Part shown: in pieces, positions 31,320-40,285 of the stretch
Numbering within the stretch: position 1 is the first letter of the stretch
Layout of the letters: each line of letters begins with the position of its first letter
Source of the DNA: Clostridia bacterium
GTDB lineage: Bacteria > Bacillota_A > Clostridia > Christensenellales > UBA1750
NCBI GenBank assembly: GCA_017413675.1
Contig: JAFPSR010000072.1
Coordinates: 1-48,093, forward strand
Direction of reading: 5' to 3'
DNA: 48,093 nt
Made by a program: the position numbers and the translations under genes
The notes under the pieces: model-generated
Database searches by the model: none
Told to the model about the DNA's origin: nothing
What the model saw: the letters and a program-made list of their open reading frames with translations, nothing else

Positions 31320-34049
31320 ATGACAAAAATCAGAGTGCAGGATGCAGCGAGGGTTCTGAGCGAAAACGCGGAGACGCTGCTGGGCAAGGTTGCCGTTACC
31401 AAGGCGGCCGCACAGGAGTATCTGCAGAACCTGCGCAGACTGCAGGACAAACTCACCCGTGCTGAGATGCAGCGCGCGGAAGAGGAGCGTCGTCAGCAGG
31501 CGGAAATTCTCCGGGAACAGCAGGAAACGGAGAGGGCCCGTGCTGAAGAAGATCAGAACGCTGCCATCCGGGCTGCACTGGAGCTGGAGAGAGAACGCGC
31601 CCAGGCGCTGCAGGCTGCCCAGCAGGCTGCCAAACTGGCTTCCGAAGTACAGGAGGAGATTCAGCACAAGAGCGAGGAAGAACCCCCGAAACCGACCGAG
31701 GAAAAAACGGCACAGGCCCCTGTACGCAGGGAGACGGAGCAGGCTTCGCCGGCTGTACGCCGTCCTGCCGCTCCGCAGCAGGAGAACAGGCCGCGTCCGC
31801 AGAACCGCCAGCCTTTCCAGCCAAGGCCGTTTGTACCGAACCCCAATGACCCGCGTGCGGCAGTCAACCGGAACAATCCGAATTTCCGCCCGCAGCAGGG
31901 CAGTGAAGGCGGCGCTCCCCGCCAGGGCGGCGGCCCGCGGCAGGGACAGAACCGTCCCCCGTTCCAGAACCGCGGGGATCGCGGCGGTATGTTTGACAAG
32001 GACCGCGAGGATACGAATGCGAACCGCAGCCGCAGTCAGGGCAGCCGGCAGAATGCCGGCAGGAACCGTCCCGATTTCCTTCCCATCGTGGAGAAGGAAA
32101 GGGTCAGCAACTACGATCCGAACAAGAATAATTACCAGCGCAACTACGATCCCGAGAAACGGGCGCCCCGCAGCAAGAAGAACGTGATGCGCGGTGCGGT
32201 GGATACCGGGCTGGATGAGGAAGAATACGGATCCCGCAAGCGCGGCGGCAAAAAAGTGCAGCGCGTGCAGCCGAAGCCCGAACCCGTCAAGATTGAAAAG
32301 GCGTATATGACCGCTGAAACGATCCTGGTGCGTGACCTGAGCGAACGCCTCGGGAAGCCTGCAGGCGAGATTATCAAGAAGCTGTTCCTGCTGGGCATCA
32401 TGGCCACGATCAACCAGGAACTGGATTACGATACGGCCAACCTGGTCGCCAGCGAATTCGGCATCGAGCTCGAACTCAAGCTGGAGAAGACCTACGAAGA
32501 TGTCATGAACGACGAAGCCCAGCGTGAGGATGATGAGAGCGAACTGGTGCACCGTCCCCCGGTGGTTACCATCATGGGACATGTCGACCACGGCAAAACT
32601 TCCCTGCTGGACAAGATCCGCCTGAGCCACGTAACGGATACCGAAGCCGGCGGCATTACGCAGCATATCGGTGCCTATACCGTGGAAACCCGCGGCGAGA
32701 TTATTACCTTTGTCGATACGCCCGGTCATGAGGCCTTTACCGCCATGCGTGCCCGCGGTGCCCAGGTTACGGATATTGTTGTACTGGTGGTCGCGGCTGA
32801 TGACGGCATCATGCCGCAGACAGTGGAAGCCATCAACCATTCCAAGGCGGCCAAGGTCCCGATCATTGTGGCTGTCAACAAGATCGACAAGCCGACTGCG
32901 GATGTGGAACGCATCAAGCAGCAATTGACCGAATATGAACTGGTTGCGGAAGAATGGGGCGGCGATACGCAGATCGTGCCCGTTTCCGCCCTGACCGGCC
33001 AGGGGATCGATGAACTGCTCGATACCATCCTGCTGGTTGCGGAAGTGGAAGACTACCGTGCCAATCCCAAACGTATGGCGATCGGTACGATTATCGAAGC
33101 GGAACTGGACAAAGGCCGCGGTCCTGTGGCTACGGTGCTTGTTCAGAACGGTACGCTCCATACGGGCGATACGATCGTTGCCGGTTTCACCTACGGACGT
33201 GTCCGTGCTATGGTGGATGACAAGGGCAAACGGGTCCAGGAAGCCGGTCCCAGCATGCCTGTGGAAGTCATCGGCTTCAACGAAGTGCCGGAAGCCGGGG
33301 ATATCCTCAACGCCGTTGCGGATGACCAGGTCTCCCGTCACGTTGCCGAAGAGCGCCGCGACAGAATCCGCGCTGCCCAGGTCAAGGCCATGCAGAAGAC
33401 CTCTCTGGACGATCTGTTCGAACAGATTTCCCAGGGCCAGATCAAGGAACTGAACCTGATCGTCAAGGCTGACGTGCAGGGCAGTGTGGAAGCGGTCCGG
33501 CAGGCACTGGAAAAACTCTCCACGCCGGAAGTCCGTGTCCGTGTGATCCACGGGGCGGTCGGCGCCATCAACGAAGCGGATGTGCTTCTGGCCTCCACGG
33601 CCGGCGCCATCATTGTCGGCTTCAACGTACGTCCGAATTCCATGGCCAGCGCGGCTGCGGAACGGGAAAAGGTCGACATCCGCATGTACAGGATTATCTA
33701 CCAGGCCACCGAGGAAATCGAGGCAGCCCTCAAGGGTATGCTCGCACCGAAGTTCCGCGAGGTCATCCTCGGCCATGCCCAGGTACGGCAGACCTTCCGC
33801 GTATCCGGTGTCGGAACCGTTGCCGGCAGCTATGTTACGGACGGTGTCATGCGCCGGAACGGCGAGGTACGCCTGCTGCGCGACAATGTCGTTATCTTCG
33901 AAGGCAAGCTTTCTTCCCTGAAGCGTTTCAAGGATGACGCCAGGGAAGTTGCGACCGGCTATGAATGCGGTATCGGCCTGGAAAACTACAACGACGTCAA
34001 GGAGAACGACGTTATCGAATGCTACATCGAAGAGCAGATCGAGAACTGA
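31320..34049 (+). CDS. infB: Translation initiation factor IF-2
   Basis: A 909-residue GTPase. The N-terminal 340 residues are unusual: a degenerate IF2_N-like start ([13 protein letters not shown]), a charged coiled coil (about 40-125), then a long basic Arg/Asn/Gln/Gly/Pro-rich low-complexity stretch. An intact IF2_N module follows near 338-390, then the G domain with GHVDHGKT at 420-427, DTPGHE and NKID, then the domains that bind fMet-tRNA. The start at 31320 follows GGGGGTAG; the open frame upstream overlaps ylxQ and is not used. It is followed by a hairpin and rbfA. Confidence 0.97.
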   Translation: MTKIRVQDAARVLSENAETLLGKVAVTKAAAQEYLQNLRRLQDKLTRAEMQRAEEERRQQAEILREQQETERARAEEDQNAAIRAALELERERAQALQAAQQAAKLASEVQEEIQHKSEEEPPKPTEEKTAQAPVRRETEQASPAVRRPAAPQQENRPRPQNRQPFQPRPFVPNPNDPRAAVNRNNPNFRPQQGSEGGAPRQGGGPRQGQNRPPFQNRGDRGGMFDKDREDTNANRSRSQGSRQNAGRNRPDFLPIVEKERVSNYDPNKNNYQRNYDPEKRAPRSKKNVMRGAVDTGLDEEEYGSRKRGGKKVQRVQPKPEPVKIEKAYMTAETILVRDLSERLGKPAGEIIKKLFLLGIMATINQELDYDTANLVASEFGIELELKLEKTYEDVMNDEAQREDDESELVHRPPVVTIMGHVDHGKTSLLDKIRLSHVTDTEAGGITQHIGAYTVETRGEIITFVDTPGHEAFTAMRARGAQVTDIVVLVVAADDGIMPQTVEAINHSKAAKVPIIVAVNKIDKPTADVERIKQQLTEYELVAEEWGGDTQIVPVSALTGQGIDELLDTILLVAEVEDYRANPKRMAIGTIIEAELDKGRGPVATVLVQNGTLHTGDTIVAGFTYGRVRAMVDDKGKRVQEAGPSMPVEVIGFNEVPEAGDILNAVADDQVSRHVAEERRDRIRAAQVKAMQKTSLDDLFEQISQGQIKELNLIVKADVQGSVEAVRQALEKLSTPEVRVRVIHGAVGAINEADVLLASTAGAIIVGFNVRPNSMASAAAEREKVDIRMYRIIYQATEEIEAALKGMLAPKFREVILGHAQVRQTFRVSGVGTVAGSYVTDGVMRRNGEVRLLRDNVVIFEGKLSSLKRFKDDAREVATGYECGIGLENYNDVKENDVIECYIEEQIEN

Positions 34050-34066
34050 TGCAACTGAACAAACGG

Positions 34067-34092
34067 ACGGCGGCTGTTCCGGCAGCCGCCGT
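34067..34092 (+). terminator. Hairpin between infB and rbfA
   Basis: A 10-bp GC-rich stem (34067-34076 with 34083-34092, 6-base loop) with a weak TTGTT tail, 18 bases past the infB stop. It may reduce rather than stop transcription. Confidence 0.45.
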
Positions 34093-34147
34093 TGTTACAC
34101 GGAAAGGAAACGGGACCCGCACGGAGCGGTGATCCCCGGAATATAAA

Positions 34148-34546
34148 ATGCCTGGATTTGACAGAACTGACCGCCAGGGGGAAGAAATCCGGCGCGTGCT
34201 GGATCATGCGATCCGCACCGAAGTCAAGGACCCCCGGATTGTAAAGGTCTTCTCCATTACTTCCTGTGAGGTGACCCGCGATCTGAACGTATGCAAGGTA
34301 CGGATCAGCGCGATGGGGACTCCCCAGGAAAGGAAAGACATGTTCAAGGCCCTGCGCGGGGCTGCCGGGTTCCTGCGCTGGTACCTGGGACAGAACATGA
34401 TGCTCCGTGTGCTGCCGACCCTGGTGTTCCAGGAGGATACCACGATCGAGTACAGCGTCCGGATCCAGAAGATCCTGGACGATATCGCAAAACAGGAGCA
34501 GGAAATAAAGACGCCTTCCGAACCGGAAGACGGGGAAGAGCAATAA
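34148..34546 (+). CDS. rbfA: Ribosome-binding factor A
   Basis: A 132-residue KH-fold protein. It has RRVLDHAIRTEVKDPRI near 17, the VTRDLNVCKVRISAMG strand, LRWYLGQNMMLRVLPTLVF and an acidic C-terminal tail. It binds the 30S subunit during late 16S rRNA processing and cold adaptation. The ribosome site is weak (GGAA), which with the preceding hairpin suggests lower expression than infB. Confidence 0.93.
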   Translation: MPGFDRTDRQGEEIRRVLDHAIRTEVKDPRIVKVFSITSCEVTRDLNVCKVRISAMGTPQERKDMFKALRGAAGFLRWYLGQNMMLRVLPTLVFQEDTTIEYSVRIQKILDDIAKQEQEIKTPSEPEDGEEQ

Positions 34547-34581
34547 GGGAAACAGAAAGAACAGGGAAAGGGGCATACGGG

Positions 34582-35559
34582 ATGCACACAAGACAGGACG
34601 CGGCCGGCCGGCTTCGGCAGGCTTTCCGTCAGAAGGAACGCATCGGGATCCTCATGCATATTTCCCCGGATGGGGATGCAATCGGTTCCTGTCTGGCTCT
34701 GGCCAACCTCTGCCGGGTTTTCGGCGGGGAAGCCGATCTGTACTGTGCCGACCCGGTGCCGGAAAAGTACAGGATTCTGCCGGGCTGGGAACGGATCCGT
34801 GTTCCGGGAGGGCAGATGCTTCCCGGGGATCCTTACGACCTGTGTGTGCTCTGTGATGTGCCGGATCCCGGAAGACTGGGGGAAATCCGCCCGCTCTTCG
34901 ACGGGGCGCGGGATTCCCTTTCGATCGACCATCACGGGACGAATCCGTGTGCGGCGCGCATGAATGTGGTGGATCCTGCCTGCGCGGCGGCCGGGGAACT
35001 GGTGCTGGATCTTTTTGAGATCCTGAAAGCCCCCCTGGACCCGGACAGTGCACTGTGCCTGTATGTGGCCCTTTCCACGGATACGGGGCATTTCCAGTTT
35101 TCCTCCACAACGGCGGGTACGCTCCGCGCGGCAGCCAGGACCCTGGAAAGCGGCGTGGACCAGGAAAAAACAACACTCGCCCTGTACAGGACGAGGACGC
35201 TGTCCCATACACGCCTGCTGGGACGGGCACTGAATTCCCTTGCGCTGTATGCCGGCAACCGGGTCTCCGTGATGAAGCTGACACAGGAGGATTTTGCCTG
35301 TGCCGGTGCCGCGGACGAGGATGTGGAAGGGATCGTCAATTACGCTATTGAGATCCGGGGCGTCTGCCTGGCTATGCTGGCTGCGTACCGCAACGGGGTG
35401 TGGAAGGTTTCCCTGCGTGCACGGGACGGATACGATGTTGCCAGCGTGGCGCGCTCCTTCGGCGGCGGAGGCCATAAACAGGCTTCCGGGCTGACCCTGG
35501 ATCAGGAAGAAGATACGGAAAAGGTGATCGCCGCTCTTTGCGAACTGGCGGAATCATAA
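34582..35559 (+). CDS. DHH-family phosphoesterase (NrnA-like nanoRNase/pAp phosphatase)
   Basis: A 325-residue DHH/DHHA1 protein. Metal-site motifs are HISPDGDAIGS near 29, CDVPD, IDHHGTN (the DHH motif, near 116) and STDTGHFQF; the DHHA1 domain ends with SFGGGGHKQASG. NrnA degrades short oligoribonucleotides and dephosphorylates pAp; related members cleave c-di-AMP products. The start follows AAAGGGG by 8 bases. It stands in the usual place between rbfA and truB. Confidence 0.9.
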   Translation: MHTRQDAAGRLRQAFRQKERIGILMHISPDGDAIGSCLALANLCRVFGGEADLYCADPVPEKYRILPGWERIRVPGGQMLPGDPYDLCVLCDVPDPGRLGEIRPLFDGARDSLSIDHHGTNPCAARMNVVDPACAAAGELVLDLFEILKAPLDPDSALCLYVALSTDTGHFQFSSTTAGTLRAAARTLESGVDQEKTTLALYRTRTLSHTRLLGRALNSLALYAGNRVSVMKLTQEDFACAGAADEDVEGIVNYAIEIRGVCLAMLAAYRNGVWKVSLRARDGYDVASVARSFGGGGHKQASGLTLDQEEDTEKVIAALCELAES

Positions 35560-35563
35560 TACG

Positions 35564-36499
35564 ATGAACGGTTTTATCAATATGCTCAAACCTCCCGGAA
35601 TGAGCAGTGCTGCCGTGGTCGGCCTGGTGAAGAGGGCCCTTCCCAAAGGCAGCCGTGTAGGGCATATGGGGACACTGGACCCGGCAGCGGCAGGGGTCCT
35701 TCCCGTTGCGGTCGGACAGGCCAACCGCCTGTTTGACTATGTATCCGGGTCCGGCAAGGTCTATCTTTTTGAAATCACCCTGGGGATCCGGACCGATACG
35801 CAGGACCAGACGGGTTCCGTTACAGGCAGCTGTGGGGAAATCCCGGATGCCTGTGCGCTGCGTGCCGTACTGCCGGAGTTCACCGGCAGGATCACCCAGG
35901 TGCCGAGTGTATACTCCGCCCTGAAACAGAACGGGGTGCCGCTGTATGCGCTTGCCCGCCGCGGGGAGGAAGTCAAGGCCCCGCCGCGGGAGGTGGAAAT
36001 CCACTCCCTGACCTATGTTGCGCAAAGCGGGGAAAACCGCCATATGCTCCGGGTTGTGTGTGAAGGGGGGACGTACGTACGCTCCCTGTGCGACGATCTG
36101 GGGAACCGGCTGGGCTGCGGGGCGCATGTGAGTTTCCTTCTGCGGGAACAGAGCGGGTTTTTCCGCCTGCCGGATGCGCTGACCCCGCAGGAATTCCTGC
36201 AGGAGTGTGCGCAGGACCGTCTCCGGCTCTGGCCGATGGATGCCCCGCTGGGGCATATGCCTGCGGCTGTTCTGGCCGGAAATATGAAAAAAAGAGTGCA
36301 GAACGGCATGCCCATCCCTTTTTCCGGGATCCGGGAGATCCGGAGAGGGGAAGCTTCCGGGGAGGGTTTCCCAGCCCCGGGTACGCCGGTATGTGTATAT
36401 CTCGGCGACCGCTTCGCGGGGATTGCACTTACGGAAGAGAACCAGTTCAGGTTCAAGGCGATGCTGTTGGAGAAAACAGATGAGGATATTGCAAAGTGA
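35564..36499 (+). CDS. truB: tRNA pseudouridine-55 synthase
   Basis: A 311-residue enzyme. The catalytic Asp39 is in GHMGTLDPAAAGVLPV; KVYLFEITLGIRTDTQD, QVPSVYSALKQNG and GGTYVRSLCDDLG are the other family motifs. The C-terminal part looks like a short PUA-type domain. No strong ribosome site is seen; the start is only 4 bases after the preceding stop, so it probably depends on translational coupling. Confidence 0.95.
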   Translation: MNGFINMLKPPGMSSAAVVGLVKRALPKGSRVGHMGTLDPAAAGVLPVAVGQANRLFDYVSGSGKVYLFEITLGIRTDTQDQTGSVTGSCGEIPDACALRAVLPEFTGRITQVPSVYSALKQNGVPLYALARRGEEVKAPPREVEIHSLTYVAQSGENRHMLRVVCEGGTYVRSLCDDLGNRLGCGAHVSFLLREQSGFFRLPDALTPQEFLQECAQDRLRLWPMDAPLGHMPAAVLAGNMKKRVQNGMPIPFSGIREIRRGEASGEGFPAPGTPVCVYLGDRFAGIALTEENQFRFKAMLLEKTDEDIAK

Positions 36500-37403
36500 A
36501 GCAGCGGCGGGACCTTCCGCTGTGGCATTGGGGACCTTTGACGGCGTCCACCTCGGACATCTTTCCGTGATCGAGAAGGCAGGGACGCTTGCACGGGAAG
36601 AAGGCCTGACCAGTATTGTCTACACCTTTTGCAACCACCCCTCCGCTGTCTGGGGAAAAGGACAGAAACTCCTGAGTGACCCGGAAGAAAAGAAAGACCG
36701 GATCCGCCGGACCGGCTGCGATATCCTGGTCATGCGGACATTTGACGCTGCTTTTGCCGCAATGCCGGCAGAGGAATTTGTATCCCTGCTGGTACGGTTT
36801 TTCCAACCCCGGCACCTGGTGGTCGGGACAAACTATACCTTTGGGAAGAACCGCGGCGGCAATGCCGCTTTGCTCCGGGATCTTGCTCCCCGTTTCGGAT
36901 ATCAGCTGCATGTGCAGCCCCTTGTCGAGGAGGACGGGGAAGCGGTTTCCTCAACCCGGATCCGCGCCTGCCTGCAGCAGGGCAGGGTGGAGGAGGCCAA
37001 CCGCCTGCTGGGGTATCCGTATATGCTGCAGGGGGAAATCATACATGGCAGGCAGATCGGGCGTACCATCGGGTTCCCAACGATTAACCTGAAGGTCTTT
37101 CCGGACAAGCAGCTGCCCCGCTTCGGGGTGTATGCTGCCTGGGCGTCCTTCCGGGGCGAAATCCACCCGTGTGTACTCAATGTCGGGATCCGTCCGACCG
37201 TGGAGGGGGAAATCCCCAGTGTGGAAGCGCATATCCTTGGCTTTTCCGGGGACCTGTACGGGGAAGATGCTGCGGTCTGCCTGGAGGAATTCCTGCGGCC
37301 GGAAAGCCGTTTTGCCGACCTGGATGCCCTGCGAAGGCAGATCGGGCAGGACAGGGAAAATGCGGAGAATCTGTTAAAAGCTCGAAAAATTCCCGTTTTT
37401 TAA
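36480..37403 (+). CDS. ribF: Bifunctional riboflavin kinase / FAD synthetase
   Basis: A 307-residue two-domain protein. The FAD-synthetase half begins ALGTFDGVHLGHLSVIEKA and contains VGTNYTFGKNRGGN and SSTRIRACLQQG; the riboflavin-kinase half begins near 183 with GRTIGFPTINL. It turns riboflavin into FMN and FAD. The start overlaps truB by 20 bases and follows GGAG. Confidence 0.95.
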   Translation: MRILQSEAAAGPSAVALGTFDGVHLGHLSVIEKAGTLAREEGLTSIVYTFCNHPSAVWGKGQKLLSDPEEKKDRIRRTGCDILVMRTFDAAFAAMPAEEFVSLLVRFFQPRHLVVGTNYTFGKNRGGNAALLRDLAPRFGYQLHVQPLVEEDGEAVSSTRIRACLQQGRVEEANRLLGYPYMLQGEIIHGRQIGRTIGFPTINLKVFPDKQLPRFGVYAAWASFRGEIHPCVLNVGIRPTVEGEIPSVEAHILGFSGDLYGEDAAVCLEEFLRPESRFADLDALRRQIGQDRENAENLLKARKIPVF

Positions 37404-37412
37404 AGATCTTGC

Positions 37413-37441
37413 TTGCCTTTACAGAGTAGGCATGTTATGAT
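37413..37441 (+). promoter_or_regulatory. Promoter of rpsO
   Basis: TTGCCT (37413-37418), 17-base spacer, TATGAT (37436-37441) with an extended -10 TGT. Predicted start near 37448. Confidence 0.75.
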
Positions 37442-37453
37442 AAGCGTTGCGAA

Positions 37454-37501
37454 CCGTCTGCTCAGTTGTTCGACGACTCCGACGACAAACTTAGCACACG
37501 G
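37454..37501 (+). promoter_or_regulatory. Imperfect hairpin leader of rpsO, candidate S15 operator
   Basis: A long imperfect stem spans 37454-37501: CCGT/ACGG, GCT/AGC, AGTT/AACT and TCG/CGA blocks separated by symmetric internal mismatches. It ends 16 bases before the ribosome site. Several bacteria have unrelated mRNA structures bound by S15 for feedback; this fits that logic, but the fold is not one I recognise. Confidence 0.55.
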
Positions 37502-37528
37502 CAATTTTAGAAACAGGAGGAACGTATC

Positions 37529-37792
37529 ATGGATAAGGCTTTGAAGACCTCGATTATCGAGAAATATGCCCGTCATGAAGGGGACACCGGTTCTCCCGAA
37601 GTGCAGATTGCGCTTCTGACCGAGAGGATCAATCATCTGAATGAGCACCTCAAGGAAAACAAGAAGGACCATCATTCCCGCCGCGGCCTGCTGATCATGG
37701 TTGGTAAGCGCCGTGGTCTGCTGGATTATCTGTACAAGATCGACGTACAGCGTTATCGTGACCTGATCGCTGCACTGAACATCCGCAGATAG
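37529..37792 (+). CDS. rpsO: 30S ribosomal protein S15
   Basis: An 87-residue protein, normal for S15. [20 protein letters not shown] and [24 protein letters not shown] are the rRNA-binding segments. It nucleates assembly of the 30S platform. The ATG follows CAGGAGGA. It is followed by pnp, the classic rpsO-pnp order. Confidence 0.98.
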   Translation: MDKALKTSIIEKYARHEGDTGSPEVQIALLTERINHLNEHLKENKKDHHSRRGLLIMVGKRRGLLDYLYKIDVQRYRDLIAALNIRR

Positions 37793-37808
37793 GTACAATG
37801 TGAATGCA

Positions 37809-37841
37809 CACAGGGGCGACTCCGTCAGGGTCGCCCTTGTG
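37809..37841 (+). promoter_or_regulatory. Strong hairpin between rpsO and pnp
   Basis: A 12-bp stem with one G-T pair (37809-37820 with 37830-37841). There is no T-tract, so a stabilising or processing element is likelier than a terminator. Confidence 0.55.
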
Positions 37842-37887
37842 AATATAAAGCGTGAATCGGACCGGGGAACCGCAAAGATGCGGATCT

Positions 37888-37942
37888 CGTGGGGTTTGCC
37901 GGGGGAACAGGCTGCTGCTCTTCGGACAAACCTCATGCAGCC
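37888..37942 (+). promoter_or_regulatory. Structured pnp leader, candidate autoregulatory RNA
   Basis: An 11-bp stem with two wobble pairs (37888-37898 with 37927-37937) encloses GGCTGC (37910-37915), which can pair outside with GCAGCC (37937-37942), giving a pseudoknot or competing fold. It lies 25 bases before the pnp start. E. coli PNPase controls its own mRNA through a leader duplex; a similar role is inferred. Confidence 0.5.
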
Positions 37943-37966
37943 GGTTCATGCGGAAAAGGAGAAAGA

Positions 37967-40168
37967 ATGGAACATAAAATCTATACCATGGAACTGGCCG
38001 GCCGTCCGTTCTCTCTGGAATTCGGACGTTATGCCGAACAGGCAAACGGCGCGTGCATGGCACGCTACGGAGAAACCGCCGTTTTGGTTGCCGTAACGGC
38101 TTCCGCGGCACCGCGGCCCGGGATTGATTTCTTCCCGCTCGGCTGTGACTTTGAAGAAAAAATGTACTCTGTGGGTAAGATTCCCGGCGGTTTCATCCGT
38201 CGTGAAGGCCGTCCCACCGAAAAGGCCATCCTGACTTCCCGTCTGATGGACCGCCCCCTGCGTCCCCTGTTCCCCAAGACGATGCGCAATGACGTCAACG
38301 TGGTTGCCACCGCCATGTCCGTGGACGTGGACTGCGCTCCCGAACTGTGCGCCATGATCGGCTCTTCCGCTGCTCTGAGCGTCAGTGACATCCCCTTTGC
38401 CGGACCGACCGGAACGGCAATCGTCGGCATGATCGACGGGGAATATATCCTGAACCCCACCAACGAACAGAAGGAAAAGAGTGTTCTGAACCTGACCGTT
38501 TCCGGAACCTCCGACGCTGCCCTGATGGTGGAAGCCGGCGCCAACGAGATCACTGAGGATGAAATGCTCGGTGCCATCCTGTTCGCCCATGAAAACATCA
38601 AGAAGGTTGTTGCCTTCATCAACCAGATCGTTGCTGAGATCGGTAAGCCCAAGGCTGACTTCCCAATGCTCGAGATCGATCCCGAAGTCGGCGCTGCCGT
38701 CCGGGAATATGCCAAGGACAAGGTCGAGTGGATCTTCGATACCTTCGACCGTACCGAAAGACAGAACCGGGAAGACCAGGTCAAGGAAGAAACCCTGGAA
38801 CATTTCGCGGAGATCTATCCGGACAATGCCCGGGATATCGGCGATGAGCTCTACCAGATGGGTAAGTCGGTCATGCGCCGCAAGATCCTGGAGGACGGCG
38901 TACGTCCCGACGGACGTTCCCTGACTGAAATCCGTCCGATCTGGTGCGATGTCGGCATGCTCAAGAGAGCGCATGGTTCTGCCGTGTTTACGCGCGGACA
39001 GACCCAGGTCCTGACCGCTGTTACCCTGGGCACGATTTCCGAGGCCCAGACCCTGGACAGCATCAGCCCGGAAGATTCCAAGCGTTATATGCATCATTAC
39101 AATATGCCCCCGTATTCCACCGGTGAAGCCAGGAACCTGCGTTCCCCCGGCCGCCGCGAGATCGGTCACGGCGCCCTGGGCGAGCGTGCCCTGGAGCCCG
39201 TGATTCCTTCCGAGGAAGAGTTCCCCTATGCGATCCGCCTGGTCAGCGAAGTGCTTTCCTCCAACGGTTCCACTTCCCAGGCTTCCGTATGCGGATCCAC
39301 GCTGGCCCTGATGGATGCCGGTGTCCCGATCAAGCGTCCCGTAGCCGGTGTGGCCATGGGCCTGATCAAGGATGCCGATTCCGGCAAGGTTGCCGTTCTT
39401 ACCGATATCCAGGGTCTGGAAGACTTCCTGGGCGATATGGACTTCAAGGTAGCCGGTACGACCAAAGGTATCACGGCAATCCAGATGGATATCAAGATCA
39501 AGGGCATCGATGAGCCCATCCTGCGCCAGGCCCTCAAGCAGGCGCATGAAGGCCGCCTGTTCATTCTGGACAAGATGCTGCAGACCCTGTCCGAGCCGCG
39601 TCCCGAACTGAGCAAGTATGCCCCGAAGATCATCACCTTCTCCATCAATCCCGAGAAGATCCGTGAGGTCATCGGCAGCGGCGGCAAGGTCATCAACAAG
39701 ATCGTTGCCGATACCGGCGTCAAGATCGATCTGGAAGACGACGGACGCGTATTCATCGCAACACCAGATGCCGAAGCGGCAGCCCGTGCCCGTGCCATCA
39801 TCGAAGGCATCGTAGCCGAAATCGAAGTCGGCCAGGAATACCTGGGAACCGTGGTCCGGATCATGGACTTCGGTGCCTTTGTGGAACTGGTTCCCGGCAA
39901 GGACGGCATGGTACATATCTCCAAACTGGCCCGCGAACGTGTGGAAAAGGTGGAGGATGTCGTCAAGATCGGCGATAAGATCCCGGTCAAGGTCGCGGAG
40001 ATCGACTCCAAGGGCCGTGTCAACCTCATCCGTACGGATGTGGAATATGCCCCCGGTCAGGACCGTCCCCGTCCCCCGCGCCGTGAGAACAACGGCGGCA
40101 GCCGCGGCAATGGCCGCCGGGACTTCGACCGCAAGCCCCGCCGCGAGGAGAAAGCCCCGCAGGAATAA
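37967..40168 (+). CDS. pnp: Polyribonucleotide nucleotidyltransferase (PNPase)
   Basis: A 733-residue 3'-5' phosphorolytic exoribonuclease. Two RNase PH domains (GRPFSLEFGRYAEQANG at the start; GRSLTEIRPIWCDVGMLKRAHGSAVFTRGQTQ in the second), a KH domain with EVIGSGGKVINKIVADTG and an S1 domain with YLGTVVRIMDFGAFVELVPGKDG. The tail is rich in Arg, Pro and Gly. It trims RNA in the degradosome. The start follows AAAAGGAG; the longer upstream frame is leader. Confidence 0.98.
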   Translation: MEHKIYTMELAGRPFSLEFGRYAEQANGACMARYGETAVLVAVTASAAPRPGIDFFPLGCDFEEKMYSVGKIPGGFIRREGRPTEKAILTSRLMDRPLRPLFPKTMRNDVNVVATAMSVDVDCAPELCAMIGSSAALSVSDIPFAGPTGTAIVGMIDGEYILNPTNEQKEKSVLNLTVSGTSDAALMVEAGANEITEDEMLGAILFAHENIKKVVAFINQIVAEIGKPKADFPMLEIDPEVGAAVREYAKDKVEWIFDTFDRTERQNREDQVKEETLEHFAEIYPDNARDIGDELYQMGKSVMRRKILEDGVRPDGRSLTEIRPIWCDVGMLKRAHGSAVFTRGQTQVLTAVTLGTISEAQTLDSISPEDSKRYMHHYNMPPYSTGEARNLRSPGRREIGHGALGERALEPVIPSEEEFPYAIRLVSEVLSSNGSTSQASVCGSTLALMDAGVPIKRPVAGVAMGLIKDADSGKVAVLTDIQGLEDFLGDMDFKVAGTTKGITAIQMDIKIKGIDEPILRQALKQAHEGRLFILDKMLQTLSEPRPELSKYAPKIITFSINPEKIREVIGSGGKVINKIVADTGVKIDLEDDGRVFIATPDAEAAARARAIIEGIVAEIEVGQEYLGTVVRIMDFGAFVELVPGKDGMVHISKLARERVEKVEDVVKIGDKIPVKVAEIDSKGRVNLIRTDVEYAPGQDRPRPPRRENNGGSRGNGRRDFDRKPRREEKAPQE

Positions 40169-40182
40169 GATGAAATAAAGGA

Positions 40183-40266
40183 AGGCTGCAGAGAAGACAT
40201 GGATTTCTTCCCCAGGCGCTGATTCGCTGAAAGAGGAAAACGGTTTTTTCTGCAGCCTCGTTTTTT
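40183..40266 (+). terminator. Terminator after pnp
   Basis: A 10-bp stem (40183-40192 with 40249-40258) closes a 56-base loop, followed by CG and six T residues (40261-40266). The long loop makes it less typical than the others. Confidence 0.65.
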
Positions 40267-40285
40267 GCCTAAAAAAGGAGACCCT

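Noticed and set aside
31230..33776. Minus-strand open frame of 848 codons opposite infB
   Set aside because: Shadow of infB; no domain features.
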